Notes under the pieces: generated by a model
The model's input: only the letters and a program-made list of their open reading frames with translations
Databases searched by the model: none
What the model was told of the DNA's origin: nothing
Source: Pseudomonas entomophila
GTDB taxonomy: Bacteria > Pseudomonadota > Gammaproteobacteria > Pseudomonadales > Pseudomonadaceae
Direction of reading: 5' to 3'
Assembly (NCBI RefSeq): GCF_013523165.1
Contig: NZ_JAAMQI010000005.1
Coordinates: forward strand, 1-64,000
DNA length: 64,000 nt
Program-made: the position numbers and the translations under genes
Shown: positions 19,978 through 28,607 of the stretch, piece after piece
Position numbering within the stretch: the stretch's first letter is position 1
Layout of the letters: each line of letters starts with the position of its first letter

Positions 19978-20649
19978 ATGCGCGCCACCCCTCTGCTGCT
20001 CGCCGCCCTGTTGCCCCTGTTCGCCGGTTGCCAGATGTTCTCGCAACCGCCCAGCAACCCGAACCTGGGCACTACCCGTCTGCAGGGCGAGGTCAGCGAC
20101 AACGGCAGTCAATTGCTGTTTCAGCCCTGTGACGACAGCCGTCACTTCCTGCTCAACGACGTGGCCGACCTCGGCCTGTCCCAGGACGTGAAGAACCTGC
20201 CGCAGAGCACATCAGGCAAGGTCTTCGCCGACCTGCGCGGCACCCTGGGCGGCACCCGCACCGCCACCGGCGACGGCACGCTGGACGTCACCCGCGTCTA
20301 CCGGTTGGAGTCTGCCTCCGGCGCCTGCAACGACCCGGCCTTCAAGCGGCTGACCGTGCACGCCAGTGGCCAGAACCCGGCCTGGGACCTCAAGGCCAGT
20401 GGCAAAGGCATGGTCTTGACCCGTGCCGGGCAGCCGCCGCTGGCACTGCCGTTCCTGGAGGAGCAGATCCCGGGCGGCAGCCTGAACCTGTCGACCGAAG
20501 CCAACCACCAGCAGGTTCAGGTCTGGCTGGCACCACAGCACTGCGTCGACGCCTCGAGCGGCGCCATCCGGCACCTGCACGCCGAGCTGCGCATCGATGG
20601 CCAGACCTTCCAGGGCTGCGGCTATTACGGGGGCGCACGGGACAACTGA
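19978..20649 (+). CDS. Predicted outer-membrane or periplasmic lipoprotein
   Basis: 223 aa from MRATPLLLAALLPLFAGCQ. A classical lipobox (LFAGC, Cys18) marks a lipoprotein. The mature protein repeats short beta-strand-like blocks and has conserved cysteines (QPCDDS, SGACND, QHCVDA, QGCGYY). The DSRHFLL and RLTVHASG segments resemble COG3650-type proteins (META-like beta domains) of unknown function. The frame is open 26 codons further upstream, but only the internal ATG gives a signal peptide. A TATAAT at 20693-20698 downstream probably belongs to the next gene. Confidence 0.78.
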   Translation: MRATPLLLAALLPLFAGCQMFSQPPSNPNLGTTRLQGEVSDNGSQLLFQPCDDSRHFLLNDVADLGLSQDVKNLPQSTSGKVFADLRGTLGGTRTATGDGTLDVTRVYRLESASGACNDPAFKRLTVHASGQNPAWDLKASGKGMVLTRAGQPPLALPFLEEQIPGGSLNLSTEANHQQVQVWLAPQHCVDASSGAIRHLHAELRIDGQTFQGCGYYGGARDN

Positions 20650-20752
20650 TCACTGGTGACGTTTCTCCTGCCAGTCGGGGTGACGAAAGGCTTATAATCG
20701 GCGGTTTACGTAAAGCCACCGGCCGTTCGAGGCCGGGATACCGGACTCCGCC

Positions 20753-22366
20753 ATGCTACGAATCACCGAACTGAAGCTGCCCCTGGACCATCCTGACGAG
20801 GCGCTGCGCGAAGCCATCCTGCAGCGCCTGGGCATCACCGACGAACAGCTGACGGGCTTCACCCTGTTCAAGCGCAGCTACGACGCGCGCAAGAAGAACA
20901 GCGAGCTGCTGTTCATCTACACCATCGACCTGGAAGCGACCAACGAAGCCGAACTGCTGCGTCGCTTCGCCGACGATCGCAACATCGGCGTGGCCCCGGA
21001 CACCACCTACCGGTTCGTCGGGCACGCCAGCCAGGCACCCGAGCAGCGCCCCCTGGTGGTCGGGTTCGGCCCGTGCGGTATCTTCGCCGGGCTGCTGCTG
21101 GCCCAGATGGGCCTGCGCCCGATCATCCTCGAACGCGGCAAGGACGTGCGCCAACGCACCAAGGACACCTGGGGCCTGTGGCGCAAGAGCGAACTCAATC
21201 CGGAGTCGAACGTGCAGTTCGGCGAAGGCGGCGCGGGTACCTTCTCCGACGGCAAGCTCTACAGCCAGATCAAGGACCCGCAGCATCATGGCCGCAAGGT
21301 CCTGGAAGAGTTCGTCAAGGCCGGCGCGCCCGAGGAAATCCTCTACATCAACAAGCCGCACATCGGCACCTTCCGCCTGACCGGCATGGTCGAGCGCATG
21401 CGCGAGGAGATCATCGCCCTGGGTGGCGAGGTGCGCTTCGAGCAGAAGGTCACCGACCTGCTGATCGACAATGACCAGCTGCAGGGCGTCGTGCTGCACA
21501 GCGGCGAGCAGTTGCACGCGCGCCATGTGGTGCTGGCGCTGGGCCACAGCGCACGCGACACGTTCCGCATGCTGCATGGCAAGGGCGTGTTCATGGAGGC
21601 CAAGCCGTTCTCCGTGGGGTTCCGCATCGAGCACCCACAGTCGCTGATCGACCAGGCACGCCTGGGCAAGTACGCGGGCCATCCGAAACTCGGCGCTGCC
21701 GACTACAAGCTGGTCTACCACGCCAGCAACGGGCGCTCGGTGTACAGCTTCTGCATGTGCCCAGGCGGCACCGTGGTGGCGGCCACCAGCGAGCCGGGTC
21801 GCGTCGTGACCAACGGCATGAGCCAGTATTCGCGCAACGAGCGCAATGCCAACTCGGGCATCGTGGTCGGGATCGACCCGGAGCGGGACTACCCTGGCAG
21901 CCCGCTGGCCGGTATCGAGCTGCAGGAGCGCCTGGAGGCCCACGCCTACGTGATGGGCGGCAGCAACTATCAGGCGCCGGCGCAGCTGGTCGGTGACTTC
22001 GTCGCCGGTCGTCCGTCCACGGCACTGGGCAGCGTCGAGCCGTCCTACAAGCCAGGCGTGACCCTCGGGGACCTGGCCCCCAGCCTGCCTGCCTTCGCCA
22101 TCGAGGCGATCCGCGAGGCACTGCCGGCCTTCGACCGTCAGATCAAGGGCTACAACCTGCCCGACGCGATCCTGACCGGCATCGAGACCCGCACCTCCTC
22201 GCCGCTGCGCATCACCCGTGACGACAGCTACCAGAGCCTGAACCTCAAGGGCCTGTTCCCGGCCGGTGAAGGCGCCGGTTACGCCGGTGGCATCCTCTCG
22301 GCCGGGGTCGATGGCATCCGTGTGGCCGAGGCCGTAGCGCGCGACATGCTGGGCCTCACGGCCTGA
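20753..22366 (+). CDS. FAD-dependent dehydrogenase (COG2509 type)
   Basis: 537 aa. An N-terminal domain of about 95 residues precedes an FAD-binding Rossmann fold with VVGFGPCGIFAG at residues 102-113 and an acidic/basic end ILERGK. The block FGEGGAGTFSDGKLYSQI, the segment FSVGFRIEHPQ and the C-terminal GEGAGYAGGILSAGVDG are hallmarks of the uncharacterised FAD-dependent dehydrogenase family. The substrate is unknown. It is monocistronic: a strong -10 (TATAAT, 20693-20698) lies 55 bp upstream, and a bidirectional hairpin follows the stop. Confidence 0.9.
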   Translation: MLRITELKLPLDHPDEALREAILQRLGITDEQLTGFTLFKRSYDARKKNSELLFIYTIDLEATNEAELLRRFADDRNIGVAPDTTYRFVGHASQAPEQRPLVVGFGPCGIFAGLLLAQMGLRPIILERGKDVRQRTKDTWGLWRKSELNPESNVQFGEGGAGTFSDGKLYSQIKDPQHHGRKVLEEFVKAGAPEEILYINKPHIGTFRLTGMVERMREEIIALGGEVRFEQKVTDLLIDNDQLQGVVLHSGEQLHARHVVLALGHSARDTFRMLHGKGVFMEAKPFSVGFRIEHPQSLIDQARLGKYAGHPKLGAADYKLVYHASNGRSVYSFCMCPGGTVVAATSEPGRVVTNGMSQYSRNERNANSGIVVGIDPERDYPGSPLAGIELQERLEAHAYVMGGSNYQAPAQLVGDFVAGRPSTALGSVEPSYKPGVTLGDLAPSLPAFAIEAIREALPAFDRQIKGYNLPDAILTGIETRTSSPLRITRDDSYQSLNLKGLFPAGEGAGYAGGILSAGVDGIRVAEAVARDMLGLTA

Positions 22367-22382
22367 GGCGAGCGCCCACGAA

Positions 22383-22415
22383 AACGCCCCGGGCAGCGAG
22401 GCTGGCCGGGGCGTT
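22383..22415. terminator. Bidirectional terminator
   Basis: The stem AACGCCCCGGG/GCCGGGGCGTT (22383-22393 and 22405-22415) lies between the convergent FAD dehydrogenase and glycine-zipper genes. On the minus strand it is followed by TT after GCGTT, giving the better T-run in that direction. Confidence 0.75.
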
Positions 22416-22430
22416 CAGGTGACGCTGGAC

Positions 22431-22895
22431 TCAGTGCGAAACGCGGCTGGTGCCGTCCACGGTCATGATGCGCACGCGCTCGCCGACCCGGAAGATTTCG
22501 TTCGATTGCACGGCCTGAACGTAGGCGCGGGTGCTGCCGTCGTCCTCGCGTACGGTGATTTCCACACCCTGAGTTCGGGTGATGCCTTCTTCGGCCGCCG
22601 AACCGGCCAGGCCACCGGCGACCGCGCCGATCACCGCAGCCACGAGGCTGCCACGCCCGCCGCCGATGGCACTGCCCGCCACACCACCGACGATGGCGCC
22701 TGCGCCACCACCGATCGGCGTCTTGGTGCCTTCGATCTTCACGGGGCGCAGGGCTTCGATGGTACCCATGCGCACCGTCTGGACGCGCCGGGCCTCATCG
22801 CGAGAGTAGGTATCGCCCGCCAGGTTCGAGGCACAGCCGCCGAGCAACAGGGAAAAGGCGGTGAAGCTCGCTACCAGCAATCCGGATCTACGCAT
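22431..22895 (-). CDS. SlyB/PcsF-like glycine-zipper outer-membrane lipoprotein
   Basis: 154 aa from MRRSGLLVASFTAFSLLLGG. The lipobox LLGGC gives lipidation at Cys21. Residues about 64-103 form a glycine-zipper segment (GGGAGAIVGGVAGSAIGGGRG then GAVAGGLAGSAAEEG) that can insert in the membrane, followed by a beta-rich C-terminal domain (VEITVREDDGSTRAYVQ). This layout is that of SlyB-type lipoproteins, which protect outer-membrane integrity under stress. GGAGA before the ATG at 22895 fixes the start; the longer open frame upstream lacks such a site. It is monocistronic. Confidence 0.88.
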   Translation of the reverse strand: MRRSGLLVASFTAFSLLLGGCASNLAGDTYSRDEARRVQTVRMGTIEALRPVKIEGTKTPIGGGAGAIVGGVAGSAIGGGRGSLVAAVIGAVAGGLAGSAAEEGITRTQGVEITVREDDGSTRAYVQAVQSNEIFRVGERVRIMTVDGTSRVSH

Positions 22896-23263
22896 GGGAA
22901 AAGTCTCCAATAATCGAGTGTCCATTAGACCCCGTGCGCGCAGAGCTGTCACCGGCCAGCCGTTAAATCGTTTTTCATCCAGGCCCGGTTGGCTCACGTC
23001 CGCGCACGGTGTGGTTATCCATGGGACCACGCATGGCGGCAATGAGTCCGTCACGCTGACGGCGTGAAGGCATTGGACCAGGAACGCGCAACTCACAGGG
23101 TTATTTGCATGCAAGTCTGGCTGGCCAGTGGGTTGCCCGGAATCAGGGCCAGCGACAGGGGCTGGTCAGGTGTCGCCTGCATCGCGGGCAAGCCCGCTCC
23201 CACAAGAGGAGCGTGCTTGCCTACATGCCTGGGCTGGCGCCACAGGCCAGGGAAGCCAGAGGA
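22896..23263. other. Intergenic region with a REP element
   Basis: A 368-bp interval between the glycine-zipper gene and pdxH. Apart from the REP at 23176-23207 and the promoter area expected for the glycine-zipper gene, I see no gene or RNA in it. Confidence 0.5.
23176..23207. repeat. REP element
   Basis: Contains ATCGCGGGCAAGCCCGCTCC, with the core inverted repeat GCGGGC-AA-GCCCGC followed by CCACAAG, the common REP sequence of P. putida-group genomes. It lies downstream of pdxH on the minus strand, where it could act as 3' end structure. Confidence 0.85.
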
Positions 23264-23911
23264 TCAGGGCGCGAGGCGTTCGCGCTGCCACTGTCCGTCC
23301 ACCGCACGGTAGTTCAGACGGTCGTGCAGGCGGCTGGGGCGGCCTTGCCAGAACTCGATGCGATCCGGCACCAGACGATAGCCACCCCAGTGTTCGGGGC
23401 AATGCGGCGCGGTATCCTTGAAGCGCGCCTGCGTGGCCTGCACAAGATCCTCCAGTGCTTCACGTCCCGCGATCACGCGGCTCTGCGGCGAAGCCCACGC
23501 CCCCAGGCGGCTGCCCAGGGGGCGCACCTGGTAATAAGCGTCGGACTCCTGGGCGGTGACCTTCTCCACTCGACCTTCGATGCGCACCTGACGCTCCAGC
23601 GCCGGCCAGAAGAAGGTGATGGCCGCGAACGGGTTGGCCCGCAGCTGCTCGCCCTTGGCGCTGTCGTAGTTGCTGAAGAAGGTGAACCCCTGCGCGTCCA
23701 GCCCTTTGAGCAACAGCACCCGACAGTGCGGCCGACCGTCGGCATCGACGGTGGCAAGGGTCATGGCATTGGCCTCGACCGGCGCCTGCTCGGTCTGCAC
23801 GGCGTCGTCGAACCACTGGTGGAACAGCGCGAACGGCTCGTCCGGCGCCTGCGCTTCGGCCAGGCCATCGCGGGTGTAGTCACGCCGCATATCAGCCAGG
23901 GTCTGGGTCAT
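23264..23911 (-). CDS. pdxH: Pyridoxamine 5'-phosphate oxidase
   Basis: 215 aa, normal length. It oxidises pyridoxamine- or pyridoxine-phosphate to pyridoxal 5'-phosphate with FMN and oxygen, the last step of vitamin B6 synthesis and salvage. Conserved elements: [20 protein letters not shown] (FMN and substrate contacts), [11 protein letters not shown], and the C-terminal signature [13 protein letters not shown]. It stands alone, 18 bp after the OmpA-family gene in the same direction, so it may be co-transcribed with it. Confidence 0.97.
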   Translation of the reverse strand: MTQTLADMRRDYTRDGLAEAQAPDEPFALFHQWFDDAVQTEQAPVEANAMTLATVDADGRPHCRVLLLKGLDAQGFTFFSNYDSAKGEQLRANPFAAITFFWPALERQVRIEGRVEKVTAQESDAYYQVRPLGSRLGAWASPQSRVIAGREALEDLVQATQARFKDTAPHCPEHWGGYRLVPDRIEFWQGRPSRLHDRLNYRAVDGQWQRERLAP

Positions 23912-23929
23912 GTCGAGCTTCCTTGACGA

Positions 23930-24901
23930 TCAGTTGGTCTTGTTGGCCGCGACCTTCTTGTCCACGGCGGCCTTCTTGGCGGCAGGCTTGGCTGCTGCCT
24001 TCTTCGCTGCAGGCTTGGCCTTGGCCTTGGCCACGGTCTTCTTGGCAGCTGGCTTGGCAGCGGCTTTGGCAGCCGGCTTGCTGGCGGGGGCCTTGACCAC
24101 GGGCGCCTTGGCGTCCTGGGTGGCGACCATGGCCACAGGCGAGACCACCGGGGTCGCCTGCTGGTACTTGGCGAGCAAGGCGACCATGGTGTTCTGCGGC
24201 GTCAGCAGCATTTCGACGCGACGGTTCAGGGCACGGCCCTCGGCGCTGTCGTTGGCGGCGCGTGGCATCACCGAGCCCATGCCCTTGAGGATCAGGCGGT
24301 CACGCTGCAGGCCGCTGAGACGGAAGATCGCCGAGACCGAGGCGGCCCGCTCCAGGCTGAGCTTCTGGTTGGCCGCCGCAACACCGCTGCTGTCGGCATG
24401 GCCCAGCACCAGTACGGCGGTCTTCGGGTCGCCTTCCACGGCCTTGGCCACACGGGTGATCGGGCCCAACGTGACCGGCAGCAGCATGTTCGGACGGTCC
24501 GGGTTGTAGTTGCCGTCGACCGGCAAGGTCACCGCCAGCAGGTCATCGCGGCGCTCGACCTGCAGGTTGGTGCCCTTCACCGCTTCACGCAGTTTCGGCT
24601 CGTAATCGTCCAGCCAGGCCTGGGTGGCCTTCTGGTCGATCTTCGGCACCACTGGCTGGGCCTGGGCAGTCTGCTTGCCTTCACCACCGAACGGCCACCA
24701 CCAGCGGCTGCCGCTCTCGGACTTGGCATCGGCCTTGGCGACCTTTTCGGTCACCGCGTCCTTGACCTCCTTGTCGGCGACCTGATCGGACCCGAACGGC
24801 CACCAGTGACGGCTGGTCTGGGCAGAGCCGTCTTGAGCGTGCTGAGCGCAGCCGGTCATGGCCAGGCACAGGGCAAGTGCTAAGGTTTTTTGTGAAGACA
24901 T
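23930..24901 (-). CDS. OmpA-family lipoprotein with lysine/alanine-rich histone-like tail
   Basis: 323 aa. An N-terminal signal with a lipobox-like MTGC (Cys18) is followed by two copies of a tryptophan motif (WWPFGSD and WWWPFGGE) about 35 residues apart. The OmpA_C domain (about residues 110-245) has the peptidoglycan-binding features ALVLGHADSSG and NRRVEML. The last 59 residues (265-323) are almost only A, K, P and V, with about 18 lysines in repeats of the AAKPAAKK type, like histone H1-like AlgP tails. The basic tail could bind DNA, lipopolysaccharide or the anionic cell wall. It lies 18 bp upstream of pdxH. The lipobox is imperfect, so lipidation is likely but not certain. Confidence 0.85.
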   Translation of the reverse strand: MSSQKTLALALCLAMTGCAQHAQDGSAQTSRHWWPFGSDQVADKEVKDAVTEKVAKADAKSESGSRWWWPFGGEGKQTAQAQPVVPKIDQKATQAWLDDYEPKLREAVKGTNLQVERRDDLLAVTLPVDGNYNPDRPNMLLPVTLGPITRVAKAVEGDPKTAVLVLGHADSSGVAAANQKLSLERAASVSAIFRLSGLQRDRLILKGMGSVMPRAANDSAEGRALNRRVEMLLTPQNTMVALLAKYQQATPVVSPVAMVATQDAKAPVVKAPASKPAAKAAAKPAAKKTVAKAKAKPAAKKAAAKPAAKKAAVDKKVAANKTN

Positions 24902-25000
24902 CAGCGATACACCATGAATTAGAAGAAGTTCTGCCCAGCCGTGGAGGGGCGTTGGCGTTGAGGATAGACAAAGCCTGCGGTCAATACTTGTACAACCCGA

Positions 25001-26146
25001 TCAAAGGCAACCGGCCAAGGCGCGGACCAGCGCCTGGGCGCGTGGGTCCATCAGGACGTACGGCCCCAGGGTAGAGGTGACGAAGCCGAAGGCGACGTCG
25101 CGCCCGGGATCGGCGAAGCCGACCGAGCCGCCGGCCCCTGGGTGACCGAAGGCATTGCCGCCCAGTCCGAAGGTGGCATTGGGCTGGTCGGGCTGGTCGA
25201 GCATGCAGCCCAGGCCGAAGCGCGTCGAGGTGAGCAGCGTCAGGTCATGACCACAGCTGTGCTCGCGGGTCATTTCGTCCAGCAGCTCGGCTTCCAGCAG
25301 GCTGCCGTCGAGCAAACCGGCATAGAAGCCTGCCAGGGCCCGGGCCGTGCCGTGCCCGTTCGCTGCAGGTTGCTGCATGCGGCGCCAGGCCGGCTTGTTG
25401 GTACTGGTCAGCATGCCTGGCGGGTTGGTGAAGGCTCGCGTGGACAGCGCCTCGGGCTCGCGCAGGGTCACATGCAGCAGGCGCTGCGCGGCCGCATCGC
25501 CGACAGTGCCCTTGGCGCGGGCCAGGTGTGCGACGCGGGGGAACTCATCATCGTGCAGCCCGATGTGGAAATCCAGGCCCAGCGGCCTGGCGGTGCGGGC
25601 GACGATCGAGTCACCGGGCATGCGGCCATCGACGCGACGGATCAGCTCTCCAACCAGCCAACCGTAGGTGATGGCCGCGTAGCCGTGCGCCGTGCCCGGC
25701 GTCCACCAGGGCGCCTCGGCAGCCAGCGTATCGACCATGCGTTGCCAATCGTAGAAGGCTTCGGCAGGCAGCAGGTCATGGATGGCCGGCACCCCGGCGC
25801 GGTGGCTGAGCAGCTGGCGGACGGTGACGGACTGCTTGCCGGCCTGGGCGAACTCGGGCCAGTAGCGGGCCACCGGGGCGTCGAGGGCCAGCTTGCCCTC
25901 GCCCACCAGTTGCAAGGCCGTGACAGCGGTGAACGCCTTGGTGCAGGAGAACAGGTTGACCAGGGTGTCGCTGTGCCAGGCCTCGGCGCCGTCCTTGTCG
26001 GCCGTACCGGCCCACAGGTCGATCACCACCTCGCCGCCGACCTGGATGCACAGCGCTGCGCCGCGTTCTTGAGGATCGTCGAACAAGGCGGCGAACGCCT
26101 CGCGCACCGCTTCGAACTTCAGCTCGTAATGACCCTGGATCTGCAC
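25001..26146 (-). CDS. Serine hydrolase of the beta-lactamase/EstB family
   Basis: 381 aa without a signal peptide, so cytoplasmic. The SxxK motif SCTK (Ser67-Lys70) in NLFSCTKAFT, with downstream segments LLSHRAGVP and GYAAITYGWLVGELI, is typical of class C beta-lactamase-like esterases such as EstB (family VIII esterases). The C-terminal FGHPGAGGS corresponds to the box III region. Such proteins are carboxylesterases or peptidases; beta-lactam hydrolysis is not implied. Single gene, about 100 bp from the OmpA-family gene. Confidence 0.9.
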   Translation of the reverse strand: MQIQGHYELKFEAVREAFAALFDDPQERGAALCIQVGGEVVIDLWAGTADKDGAEAWHSDTLVNLFSCTKAFTAVTALQLVGEGKLALDAPVARYWPEFAQAGKQSVTVRQLLSHRAGVPAIHDLLPAEAFYDWQRMVDTLAAEAPWWTPGTAHGYAAITYGWLVGELIRRVDGRMPGDSIVARTARPLGLDFHIGLHDDEFPRVAHLARAKGTVGDAAAQRLLHVTLREPEALSTRAFTNPPGMLTSTNKPAWRRMQQPAANGHGTARALAGFYAGLLDGSLLEAELLDEMTREHSCGHDLTLLTSTRFGLGCMLDQPDQPNATFGLGGNAFGHPGAGGSVGFADPGRDVAFGFVTSTLGPYVLMDPRAQALVRALAGCL

Positions 26147-26286
26147 TTGCCCGCCCCTCGTTCACCGGTGTCGCAAAGGCGTGCATTGTTTCAGTAGTTG
26201 GGCGATTTGCATACACCGGGCAGTCAGGCGAAGGGAGAATCCGTGTCCAGTGAAGGTCTTTGGAAGCCGGGCCCAGGGCCCTGGCC

Positions 26287-28530
26287 TCACGGTGCTTCGA
26301 CAGGCGCCCCCTTTACTCGCTCGCGCACGACAGCCACGGCGTGCGCATGGCTCTTGCTCACGGCCTCGACGAACCCCGACCAGGGCACATCGGTGATCGC
26401 CACCAGTCCCAGGTGACCGTTCTCGCCATCGAGCAGGCGTCCGCTGGCCGGCTGGTCCAGGTACTGGAACCAGTGCGCCCCCACGATCAACGGCTGGGCC
26501 AGCGCGGCGTCGATGAAGGCTGCGTAGGCAGGCCCGCGTGCCTCCTCGCGGGGCACTTCCACCGGCCCGGGCCAGAACGGGCCGCGGTCGCGGGAGCCGA
26601 ACTGGAACTCCGACACCAGTACCGGCTTGTCCAGCTCGGCCAGGCGTGCGAAGTCGTAGCCGTCTTGGGGTGTGAGGGTATAGAAGTTGAAGCTCAGCAC
26701 GTCACAGAATTCGGCGCAGGCCTGGACGGCCTCGGGCGTGCTGACGGCAAAGCGTCCGCCGAGCAGCAGGTGATTGGGCGCATGCCAGTCCAGCGCGTCG
26801 GCGATGGTCTTGAAATAGGTCTGGGCGAACACCGCCTGGAAGTGCTGGTAGTCGCGCTCGATCTCCGGGTGCGCCGGGTCGGGCAGTGGCGCCTCGAAAC
26901 CTGGGTCCTCCATCAGCTCCCAGGCCGGCAACTGGATGCCCCAGGCCTTGGACAGCCCCTCCTGGTTGCGGTACTTGTCGCGCAGTTGCTTGAGAAACGC
27001 CCGCTTGGCCGGCACGTCGGTGGTCAGGCGCAGGGTGCCGAAGGCCAGGCCGTAACGGGCCCTGGGGTCATCGCCCGGTGCCGCCCAGGCCAGCTCGTTG
27101 TCGGCGAAGTAGCCGATCAGCCAAGGATCGTCGCGGTGATCGCGGGCCGCGATGGCCACGGCGCGTTCGGTGGCCATGGCAAAGCGCGGATCGAACGGGT
27201 CGGGCATGCGTCCCCACCAGTCCATGCCGGTGCTGATGCTGGCGTAGTCGCCGACGATCGACAACGGCAGGGTGTAGGGCACGCGCGCCGCCTGCCCGAG
27301 CGCCGGGTCGCTCCAGTTGCCCAGGGTATTGAAGCCCCAGGCCTGGAGCCGGTCCAGCGTGTGGGCCTGCCAGCGGGACGCATCGACCGGCCCGAACGGG
27401 CAGGCCGTCCCAGACGTGGCCTTGGGCGTCGTGCAGTCGGCAGGTGCGGTACGCGCCAGGTTGGCGGCGTAGAAGTCGAACCAGCGCCCCTGCTTGTAGC
27501 CGCGCCCCTGCGAAGACGCGTTGCCATCATCGTTGTTGCCTTTACCGAAGAACGCCGCCAACGGCTCGCCCTCGGCGGGAAGCTGGGTGAACATCGTCTC
27601 CCGACCTGCCACGTAGGTGCGTCCGCCGTCGCGGGCCACGGCATTCACGCCCAGCGAAAAGAACGGGTGGCCTTCCGGCGTGACCAGGTACCAGTGCCCC
27701 TCGCGTTTTTCCGTATGGAAGAACCCGGTGGCCTCGAACGCCTGGCCACCGCTGACGCCACCGTAGGCGTCCAGTGCCTGTTGGCCCCGGGCCTGCAACG
27801 CTGCCTGCAGGCGTTGCCGTTCGCGATCGGCACCGACCTGGAGCTGGGCATCGCTGTCGACCTTGTCGGGCCAGTGTCCACGGGTCGCCTGCCCATAGCC
27901 ATCGATCAGCCGGGCATACGCCGCATCGATGGCCCGGGCATCGTCCTGCACCGCCACTTTTTCGATCAGCAGGCTTTGCGCCACGGCCGGTCGTGGAATG
28001 CTCAAGGTGATCGAGGCCACCTGGGCCAGGTCGATCTCGCCGCGGCTGGCGGTCACCAGCAGGCGTTGGCCGTCATGCACCCAGGGCATGGGAGGCCCGG
28101 CGCGCATGCCTTCGTTCAGCGGGGCATGGGCCTGCAGGGGTATCCAGACCGTCTGGGCGGGCCCGGCTGGCAGGTCGATGCGGCTGGTCAGGCGCTGCCC
28201 TCCATTGTCCTGCACCGTCACGTCGACCGTCAGTGCCCAGTCCATGCCGCTTTGCAGGCGCAGGCTCAGCGCCCGCTGGCCCGACCAGTCCCAGACGCCC
28301 TGCTGGGGCGCCAGGCGCAACCACGGGTTGGCTGCCGGGTTGAAGACCACGCGGCGCAACACTTCACCCGCAACGGTCTGCTCGGCATTGGACTGCGGCA
28401 ACCCGGCATCGCCCGTCGTGACCGCAACCACCGAGGCCGGGCGCACGAAACTGAACAACGCCTGCTGCGCGGCCAGGGCCGGTGAAGCCAGGGCCGCGCT
28501 CAACGCGGCGACCATCAGGTGACGGATCAT
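26287..28530 (-). CDS. Secreted agarase-like glycoside hydrolase
   Basis: 747 aa from MIRHLMVAALSAALASPALA, a clear signal peptide, so it is exported. The N-terminal third is beta-rich and resembles a carbohydrate-binding or jelly-roll domain. The C-terminal part looks like a TIM-barrel clan GH-A enzyme with the acid/base in FADNELAW (Asn478-Glu479) and a candidate nucleophile in VSEFQFGS (Glu641). Annotated relatives are often called beta-agarases (GH42/GH50-like), but the true polysaccharide is unknown. A good AGGAG precedes the ATG at 28530; the frame extends 118 codons further upstream without a sensible start. It lies downstream of dinG in the same direction. Confidence 0.8.
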   Translation of the reverse strand: MIRHLMVAALSAALASPALAAQQALFSFVRPASVVAVTTGDAGLPQSNAEQTVAGEVLRRVVFNPAANPWLRLAPQQGVWDWSGQRALSLRLQSGMDWALTVDVTVQDNGGQRLTSRIDLPAGPAQTVWIPLQAHAPLNEGMRAGPPMPWVHDGQRLLVTASRGEIDLAQVASITLSIPRPAVAQSLLIEKVAVQDDARAIDAAYARLIDGYGQATRGHWPDKVDSDAQLQVGADRERQRLQAALQARGQQALDAYGGVSGGQAFEATGFFHTEKREGHWYLVTPEGHPFFSLGVNAVARDGGRTYVAGRETMFTQLPAEGEPLAAFFGKGNNDDGNASSQGRGYKQGRWFDFYAANLARTAPADCTTPKATSGTACPFGPVDASRWQAHTLDRLQAWGFNTLGNWSDPALGQAARVPYTLPLSIVGDYASISTGMDWWGRMPDPFDPRFAMATERAVAIAARDHRDDPWLIGYFADNELAWAAPGDDPRARYGLAFGTLRLTTDVPAKRAFLKQLRDKYRNQEGLSKAWGIQLPAWELMEDPGFEAPLPDPAHPEIERDYQHFQAVFAQTYFKTIADALDWHAPNHLLLGGRFAVSTPEAVQACAEFCDVLSFNFYTLTPQDGYDFARLAELDKPVLVSEFQFGSRDRGPFWPGPVEVPREEARGPAYAAFIDAALAQPLIVGAHWFQYLDQPASGRLLDGENGHLGLVAITDVPWSGFVEAVSKSHAHAVAVVRERVKGAPVEAP

Positions 28531-28607
28531 GACGCAGGTTCTCCTTGAAAAGCTCGAGGCCCCCGCAGGGGCCCAGGTCAGCCAACCATGGCGCTCGACG
28601 TCGAGGG

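Noticed and set aside
26260..28485. 741-codon plus-strand frame antisense to the glycoside hydrolase gene
   Set aside because: Shadow frame with no recognisable domains.
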